Positions 9,001-9,200 of a stretch of DNA of 9,200 nucleotides are shown here, one piece after another; the first letter of the stretch is position 1, and every line of letters starts with the position of its first letter. Below the pieces are notes generated by a model that was given only the letters and a program-made list of their open reading frames with translations, was not told where the DNA came from and did no database searches. The stretch comes from Muribaculaceae bacterium (GTDB lineage: Bacteria > Pseudomonadota > Alphaproteobacteria > Rs-D84). The position numbers were made by a program, and so were the translations under genes. Where the stretch lies: contig JAMPEH010000077.1 in assembly GCA_023665245.1 (NCBI GenBank), positions 1-9,200 of the forward strand. The letters are read 5' to 3'.

Positions 9001-9200
9001 GCATCACCCAGATCTCCGCCGACTACGCGCTGGCGGGCGGCGAGGTCTGGAAGCTCTCGGCCACCCAGGCGCCGGACAAGGTCACCGGCTACGTCACCCA
9101 GATCAACGGCGAGGATACCCCCGTGGCCATCACCCAGATCGCGGCGGGCGACAAGCACCTGCTGGCGCTGGATGAGCACGGCGGCGTGTGGGCCATGGGC
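1..9200 (+). CDS. Giant RCC1-repeat / bacterial Ig-like surface protein, internal fragment open at both ends
   Basis: One frame (codons at 3, 6, 9...; bases 1-2 finish a preceding codon) runs through all 9,200 bases without a stop, giving at least 3,066 residues. Phase was followed line by line and no frameshift was met. The translation has some two dozen RCC1-like blades with signatures such as WGDNTYGQLG (residues 1367-1376 and 2780-2789), four Ig-like regions and a long helical insertion. RCC1 blades form seven-bladed beta-propellers used for protein binding; bacterial relatives include the secreted beta-lactamase-binding protein BLIP-II. Big2-like Ig domains are common in cell-surface adhesins. 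I infer an extracellular or surface binding protein. The acidic composition and single Cys (residue 2693) fit that. No enzyme motif, signal peptide, transmembrane segment or sortase motif is seen, and the termini are outside the window. The ATG at base 3 lies in what looks like the end of a blade (MGNRIIGQG), so it is probably not the start. The family assignment is secure; the exact function is unknown. Confidence 0.95.
3..29 (+). repeat. C-terminal strand of a truncated RCC1 blade (end of propeller A)
   Basis: Residues 1-9 (MGNRIIGQG) resemble the closing part of an RCC1 blade, W-G-x-N-x-x-G-Q-L-G, shortened by one residue. They are followed by a linker and an Ig-like domain, just as the seventh blades of propellers B, C and D are. 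This suggests that a further propeller lies upstream and that the gene continues beyond the left edge. The match is short, so this is a suggestion only. Confidence 0.45.
78..398 (+). other. Bacterial Ig-like domain 1 (Big2-like)
   Basis: Residues about 26-132 look like a beta-sandwich. The Big2 hallmark is near the end: SSTDTSVATVDKDGRITYTG (residues 85-104), then a V-G-x-A-T-I-x-V strand (residues 105-112) and a closing strand LEVEVLPY (126-133). The pattern 'S-x-D-x-S-V-A-x-V-D-x-x-G-x-I-x-x-x-G-x-G-x-A-x-I' is typical of Big2 domains in bacterial surface proteins. The N-terminal boundary is uncertain. The domain joins the upstream blade fragment to propeller B. Confidence 0.75.
489..3413 (+). 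repeat. RCC1 propeller B: seven blades, interrupted by a coiled-coil insertion
   Basis: Seven blades can be read between Ig domains 1 and 2. B1: residues 163-194 (489-584), FGSNSYGQLG. B2: 216-250 (648-752), WGQNIKGSLG. B3: 284-315 (852-947), WGESANYQLG. B4: 335-360 (1005-1082), degenerate, ILLEDTSVWVSG, with no GQLG. B5: 436-483 (1308-1451), with an enlarged hairpin and MGQDVDGVLG. B6: 1029-1074 (3087-3224), LWGNNGEQ then SILG. B7: 1096-1137 (3288-3413), WGNNAKGQLG. The strand pattern A-A-G-x-x-H-x-A-L is weak in several blades, but the G-x-V-Y-x-W-G strand is clear in B1-B3, B6 and B7. Seven is the canonical blade number for RCC1 propellers, so B is probably one closed propeller with a large excursion between B5 and B6. 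Confidence 0.85.
1452..3080 (+). other. Helical, coiled-coil-rich insertion within propeller B
   Basis: Residues about 484-1026 have no blade or Ig signature and are predominantly helical by composition (Ala, Glu, Lys, Gln, Leu; few Gly or Pro inside helices). The strongest coiled-coil stretch is residues about 675-795 (2025-2387): long runs of A/E/K/Q with regular hydrophobic spacing, for example EKVDAAQEELSNAEIEANK (682-700), AEQQVESLENLQTELGLEDD (715-734) and AKTARDQAKERELAAAEANN (744-763). More helices follow at about 822-895 and 930-1000. The middle break at GLEDDEAMNEQ suggests an antiparallel hairpin rather than one straight rod. No Walker A or signature motif is present, so this is not an SMC/Rad50-type ATPase arm. 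It lies between blades B5 and B6, so it should project from one rim of the propeller. I infer a stalk or partner-binding arm; function is unknown. Confidence 0.8.
3453..3746 (+). other. Bacterial Ig-like domain 2 (Big2-like)
   Basis: Residues about 1151-1248 begin right after the last blade of propeller B. They contain strands VSIEPTITLNLQ (1155-1166), YKWKSLDDSIAEVKAED (1195-1211), GNIIAVREGETRVLAEN (1217-1233) and IVFTRVIVTDG (1239-1249). The core 'W-x-S-x-D-x-S-I-A-x-V' followed by 'G-x-I-x-A-V-x-x-G-x-T-x-V' is a good Big2-type match. It separates propellers B and C. Confidence 0.78.
3756..5243 (+). repeat. RCC1 propeller C: seven blades
   Basis: Seven blades lie between Ig 2 and Ig-like 3. 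C1: residues 1252-1305 (3756-3917), WAWGDNMYH, an inserted loop, then VGKLG. C2: 1344-1376 (4032-4130), AAGDNHMLAVDEDG and WGDNTYGQLG. C3: 1401-1435 (4203-4307), AAGSNHSMALTSTG and WGANESGQLG. C4: 1457-1491 (4371-4475), VLLVDGTIWTVGSNEYGQLG, with Val where WG normally has Trp. C5: 1551-1585 (4653-4757), IIGRGYNFGIITEG and LWGDNSSNQLG. C6: 1631-1689 (4893-5069), with an extended hairpin around GVTMDVEYDY before YGWGSSEF. C7: 1715-1747 (5145-5243), AAGGNHSAGYDTNG and FGSNEYGQLG. This is the best-conserved propeller of the window and the clearest evidence for the RCC1 assignment. Confidence 0.92.
5400..5873 (+). other. Ig-like domain 3 (divergent)
   Basis: Residues about 1800-1957 sit between propellers C and D in the position held elsewhere by Big2-like domains. 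They are beta-rich: FEVTERRNEDGTVTELT (1805-1821), YMYSFSVDKEVDEEKTLLLT (1845-1864), VLDDSIATLGNLN (1867-1879), YKSVTINAPADGNNFGTTRI (1909-1928) and then IAKYEP. The 'D-D-S-I-A-T-L' piece followed by 'G-T-T-R-I-I-A-K-Y' matches the Big2 pattern, but the charged, extended loops make the domain longer than usual. The call rests mainly on this core and on position. Confidence 0.55.
5940..7520 (+). repeat. RCC1 propeller D: seven blades, three of them modified
   Basis: Blades: D1 residues 1980-2015 (5940-6047), SAGDEFTLALDIEG and WGNNELGQMG. D2 2051-2083 (6153-6251), AAGASHALALDNHG and WGDNSYGQLG. D3 2109-2148 (6327-6446), YAVDAQGTLWAWGTD, with the GQLG part lost. D4 about 2167-2187 (6501-6563), very degenerate, VGEKYVLKGSGTLWQL. 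D5 2218-2267 (6654-6803), with a 19-residue insertion between the Gly and the His of its A-x-G-x-x-H motif, ending LGDNTFGQSG. D6 2307-2449 (6921-7349), AAGDSFSAAITK and later YTFGANDSGKLALG, split by a roughly 100-residue insertion. D7 2472-2506 (7416-7520), DAGEDHLITVKKDG and AGRNTYGQLG. Counting D4 as a blade gives seven, as in B and C; without it there would be six. Confidence 0.83.
6981..7292 (+). other. Insertion inside blade D6
   Basis: Residues about 2327-2430 separate the AAGDSFSAAITK half of blade D6 from its TLYTFGANDSGKLALG half. The inserted part is Thr/Tyr/Glu-rich and probably beta-hairpin-like (TLYTRMETIEVDGEATVYNT, residues 2335-2354). It has one short helical piece, YTEEEWNALFEAGEELYG (2356-2373), and then a second Thr/Tyr-rich strand pair around 2393-2425. 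Blades B5, C6 and probably E3 carry shorter extensions at the same hairpin. No known domain is recognised. Confidence 0.55.
7572..8252 (+). other. Ig-like domain 4 (Big2-like) with a helical insertion
   Basis: Residues about 2524-2750. The first strands VTVTPSVINMVKGQTLDITE (2524-2543) follow the Big2 opening 'V-x-V-x-P-x-x-x-x-x-x-x-G-x-T-x-x-I'. The closing part is YYITGLSLGQTMIRVKVPGL (2720-2739) and AYVTVKVMEN (2743-2752), matching the 'G-L-x-x-G-x-T-x-I-x-V-x-V-P-G...V-x-V-x-V' ending. Between them, about residues 2600-2705 (7800-8117) are mostly helical (for example ALASELEGTDYRTVLDAKIA, 2619-2638, and SEEDLYLLAKETFRNAP). This stretch holds the only cysteine of the window (residue 2693, bases 8079-8081). 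I read it as one Ig-like fold with a helical excursion; two separate domains are possible. Confidence 0.6.
8274..9200 (+). repeat. RCC1 propeller E: at least five blades, cut by the window end
   Basis: E1: residues 2758-2789 (8274-8369), VGETHTLALKSDG and WGDNTYGQLG. E2: 2870-2903 (8610-8711), VAGANVSYAMTESG and AWGRNEMYQLSVG. E3: about 2932-2991 (8796-8975), GYQGVTMDVKST then a LYFTAT strand, with an extended hairpin like C6 and no WG motif. E4: 2998-3020 (8994-9062), degenerate, ISADYALAGGEVWKLSA. E5: 3041-3066 (9123-9200), AAGDKHLLALDEHG and VWAMG, running off the edge where the GQLG strand should follow. By analogy with propellers B-D, about two more blades are expected to the right. Confidence 0.8.

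Noticed and set aside
489..9200. Eukaryotic RCC1 (Ran exchange factor) function or a eukaryotic source
   Set aside because: The repeats are shared by fold only. The intron-free 9.2 kb frame, Big2-like domains and composition indicate a bacterial protein; nothing suggests a small-GTPase partner.
489..9200. CRISPR or tandem DNA repeat array suggested by recurring GGCCAGCTGGG
   Set aside because: Spacing is irregular (from about 170 to over 2,800 bases) and the recurrence is explained by codons for the conserved GQLG turn of RCC1 blades.

Overview
The whole window is the inside of one giant protein-coding gene on the + strand. The reading frame with codons starting at 3, 6, 9... stays open from the first codon to base 9200. 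That is 3,066 consecutive sense codons, with no stop, no visible start and no end inside the window. I see no intergenic space, RNA gene, promoter, terminator, mobile element or CRISPR. Below, residue n means the codon starting at base 3n, so numbering is local to the window and is not that of the full protein.

The product is a bacterial RCC1-type (regulator of chromosome condensation, ATS1/COG5184-like) beta-propeller protein with interspersed bacterial Ig-like (Big2-like) domains. The blade signature is roughly I-x-x-[IV]-A-A-G-x-x-H-x-[LM]-A-[LV]-x-x-x-G-x-[VL]-[YW]-x-W-G-x-N-x-[YS]-G-Q-L-G, and it recurs about every 50-110 residues. Blades group in sevens between Ig-like domains. The order is: end of a blade (1-9), Ig 1 (about 26-132), propeller B (seven blades, 163-1137), Ig 2 (about 1151-1248), propeller C (seven blades, 1252-1747), Ig-like 3 (about 1800-1957), propeller D (seven blades, 1980-2506), Ig-like 4 (about 2524-2750), propeller E (at least five blades, 2758-3066, cut by the window edge). 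Propeller B is interrupted between its fifth and sixth blades by a helical, coiled-coil-rich insertion of about 540 residues.

The DNA is GC-rich, with third codon positions almost always G or C and standard stop usage. The protein is acidic, rich in Thr, Tyr, Asp, Glu and Gly, and has a single cysteine in 3,066 residues. Giant Ig-like/RCC1 proteins of this style are known from the surface or secretome of anaerobic gut Firmicutes. A GC-rich Clostridia lineage (Oscillospiraceae-like) is my best guess, but no taxonomic marker is present. The signal peptide and cell-wall anchor expected for a surface protein would lie outside the window.

Function: RCC1-type propellers are binding scaffolds and the Ig-like domains look like spacers, so the likely role is surface adhesion or ligand binding. 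No catalytic motif is visible. The most interesting points are the size, the regular [Ig + seven-blade propeller] module, the position-specific decay of the fourth blade in every propeller, and the long coiled coil growing out of one propeller.
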